The position numbers and the translations under genes are program-made. A model generated the notes under the pieces. That model did no database searches. It was not told where the DNA came from and worked only from the letters and a program-made list of their open reading frames with translations. Shown piece by piece: positions 62,701 to 63,370 of a DNA stretch of 63,370 nucleotides. The number at the start of each line of letters is the position of its first letter. Positions within the stretch are counted from its first letter, which is position 1. The stretch is from Pseudomonadota bacterium (GTDB taxonomy: Bacteria > Pseudomonadota > Gammaproteobacteria > Burkholderiales > Burkholderiaceae_C), in contig JAEZLX010000204.1 of assembly GCA_023415035.1 (NCBI GenBank), positions 1-63,370 of the forward strand, written 5' to 3'.

Positions 62701-63370
62701 CGTTTGCACCCAACGCCGTTGAATACTGACCGCCAGCGCTCGCACCATAGCCCGCCGCCATCGAATAGTAATGGGCCGCCACCGAGTTTTCGCCAATCGC
62801 TATCGCCCGGAACGGCGCAGCATTGGCATTCGTGCCAATGGCCAGATTACCGTTCGACCCGGCAAACGCCCCCTTCCCAATGGCTGTTCCACCTTGTGTA
62901 GATGCACCATCACCTATCGCGATAGCACCCGAGTTCGGACTACCGGCCAAGGTCTGGGCGTTCCGACCAATGGCAATGTCGCCGGCATCTACGGCTCGAC
63001 TGCCATAGCCTACCGCAGTTGCACCCGCAGCACCGGCTGCTGTGGATGCATTGACGCCGGCAGCCAAGCTATTGACGCCTTGTGCACCGTCATTGGCATA
63101 GTTGCTACCGACACCGGTCTCAGTCGAGTTGACGCTGTAGTAATGCGTCCTGCTGCTTTCGACGACGCCCTCCACAGCCTTCAACTGGGCCACGTTGACG
63201 GCATCGCTGTCGTTCGTGCCCGCCGCCACATTCACGATCTGGCGGTTGCCGCCGGTCGCGCCCGTCCCCACGCTCACCGCGCCCAGCGTGGTGCTGGCCG
63301 TGTCGGCGATGGCCGTCGTCTGCGCCGCGCCTGCGTTTGCGGGCACGTAGCCCGCCGCGCCACCCGCGAC
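59765..63370 (-). CDS. Trimeric autotransporter adhesin, YadA family (5' end outside window)
   Basis: The frame is open to the window edge, so the signal peptide and N-terminal head are missing; about 1,200 residues are seen. Numbering below counts from the GTG at 63346. YadA-type head repeats (SVALGSGS-like, for example 235-245 and 928-952) alternate with neck motifs such as DAVNVAQLKAV (at 48-58, 302-312, 844-854) and DAVNGSQLHA. A 15-residue repeat block lies at about 364-562. A stalk (about 1015-1060, with NQHSQVLNQHGQILNNH) leads to the C-terminal membrane anchor (about 1110-1193) ending GAGFHW. It is a surface adhesin. Confidence 0.92.
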   Translation of the reverse strand, partial: VAGGAAGYVPANAGAAQTTAIADTASTTLGAVSVGTGATGGNRQIVNVAAGTNDSDAVNVAQLKAVEGVVESSRTHYYSVNSTETGVGSNYANDGAQGVNSLAAGVNASTAAGAAGATAVGYGSRAVDAGDIAIGRNAQTLAGSPNSGAIAIGDGASTQGGTAIGKGAFAGSNGNLAIGTNANAAPFRAIAIGENSVAAHYYSMAAGYGASAGGQYSTALGANAQANGLYAAALGAGSTATADRSVALGSGSVADRTAGYAGYDPVTGTSSIETDTTWVATGGAVSVGNVSGGRTRQIIGVAAGSEDTDAVNVAQLKAVQAAAVAAETHYYSVNSTETGAGSNYGNDGATGTNALAAGIGAVAEGSNSTSVGYRNQVLGNSSHSTAMGSSNRVDETEYAMVYGYDNEVESSWGVASIGGINTVTESQRAAQLGVSNSITSSERVVQIGDANHTENSEASSAIGMSNTVVASANASVIGVDNQLNDAEASSVIGLNNNVADSSSQVNVIGVDNSITNGEQVSIIGVNNSVTNATRTIVQGVNNTLGDGLTDVYVMGSNVTVAPNVANSIAMGSGAQVSASNSVALGAGSVDRAFVQVSSATIPSVIATLNPDGTVTYSTGADITYSGFAGTATGVVSVGAAGAERQIINVAPGRISADSTDAINGSQLYAVASQVQAIGGQITTIVNNAQTHYYSVNDGGVSGGNYANDGASGTNAMAAGVNATASGENATAIGQGSTAGGDNGTAVGNNASSAAADSVAVGSAASVDSGASGGVAIGNGASTTVAGGIAVGEGSISNIDAGVAGYVPPTADASQADAIAATISTTGSFAVGNAASNVYRQITGVAAGTADSDAVNVAQLKAVQGTIIESQTHYYSVNDGGVIQANYDNDGATGENSMAAGVAATASGASAMASGHGASASGAQATAVGHSTQASAANSVALGSGATASHAGSVALGSGSVTAAAVGTASGVIAGRTYSYAGTTPTSTVSVGDAGSERTITNVAAGRVSATSTDAVNGSQLHATHEAIDAVDNRVTHVEIDNSRQWNVINQHSQVLNQHGQILNNHEQRITYQEAVGVRYDVREDGSVDYNNVTLQGEGGTQIHNVAPGTAPTDAANMSQLAGVRKDAHAGTAAALAAASMPQAYIPGKSMLSAGAGTYGGEAAVSIGVSRLSDNGRWVFKFSGSADTRGRVGVAAGAGFHW
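60660..63230 (-). repeat. Four neck-THYYSVN modules in the adhesin
   Basis: A module of about 60-80 residues (neck, THYYSVN, then N-Y-x-NDGA-x-G-x-N and AAG) occurs at about 63043-63230, 62275-62466, 61195-61435 and 60660-60840. At DNA level GACGCTGTAGTA is repeated at 63131, 62372, 61285 and 60743. The copies could recombine, changing head length. Confidence 0.7.
61661..62257 (-). repeat. Block of about 13 repeats with a 15-residue period in the adhesin
   Basis: The coding repeats begin at Gly364, 380, 395, 410, 425, 440, 455, 470, 485, 501, 516, 531 and 547 (counted from 63346), 15 or 16 residues apart. The consensus is G-x-x-N-x-hydrophobic, then about eight polar residues and a hydrophobic pair (example GVNNSVTNATRTIVQ). 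Standard YadA head repeats are 14 residues with SxALG, as seen elsewhere in this protein. Confidence 0.75.

Noticed and set aside
60660..63230. CRISPR-like or other non-coding repeats
   Set aside because: The repeats are degenerate in DNA, keep the reading frame and encode known YadA neck and head motifs; spacing is not that of a CRISPR array.

Overview
The window is high-GC bacterial DNA that reads as a betaproteobacterium of the order Burkholderiales. The reasons are the soluble fdsGBA-fdhD-fdsD formate dehydrogenase operon, the aerobic benzoyl-CoA (box) pathway with a BoxR regulator, the DUF3460-scpA pair, TRAP and orphan periplasmic-binding-protein transport genes, and the general gene set (spoT, nadB, apbC, metG, serS, ispH). 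No species can be named from sequence alone.

Layout. 1-3606 is the right end of a prophage: tail/baseplate protein (cut by the window edge), small membrane proteins, an amidase endolysin, and an Rz spanin with Rz1 nested in another frame. It ends in a 47-bp 3' fragment of a tRNA-Arg gene that marks the attachment site. 3755-6712 is a TRAP transporter (dctQ-dctM-dctP). 6764-21094 is mostly housekeeping: greB, spoT, nadB, scpA, a DUF3460 gene, a carbonic-anhydrase-like gene paired with a SulP transporter, a BamE-like lipoprotein, a YoaK-like protein, metG and apbC, and then an ABC-type binding protein that closes the box region. 21209-30331 is the box cluster: benzoate-CoA ligase and semialdehyde dehydrogenase on one strand; boxR, boxC, boxB and boxA on the other. 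30493-34621 holds upp, a YbbP-like permease, a DksA-family protein and a truncated haemoglobin. 34631-41873 is the formate dehydrogenase locus with a divergent ModE-like regulator. 41892-46204 carries a Smr protein, radC, an SlpA-type FKBP, ispH and serS.

46272-55305 is an accessory aromatic-catabolism operon controlled by a divergent MarR gene across an AT-rich spacer. It encodes a 4,5-dihydroxyphthalate-decarboxylase-like protein, a two-subunit Rieske oxygenase and its phthalate-dioxygenase-reductase-type reductase, a NahE/PhdJ-type hydratase-aldolase, a gentisate/1-hydroxy-2-naphthoate-type cupin dioxygenase, an aldehyde dehydrogenase and an orphan TRAP binding protein. The cupin, aldolase and dehydrogenase are the same three enzyme types that take 1-hydroxy-2-naphthoate to phthalate, so this operon probably handles a bicyclic or substituted aromatic acid. 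The exact substrate cannot be read from sequence. It is followed by a response regulator with an AraC-type output domain and a membrane histidine kinase (55496-58008).

57939-63370 holds an unrecognised gene, a DUF4019 protein, a BamE-like lipoprotein and a large trimeric autotransporter adhesin of the YadA family, truncated at the window end. It contains an unusual block of about 13 repeats with a 15-residue period.

The two most interesting items are the 47-55 kb aromatic operon and the SulP/carbonic-anhydrase pair at 12.4-15.2 kb, which looks like a small inorganic-carbon uptake unit outside any carboxysome context visible here.
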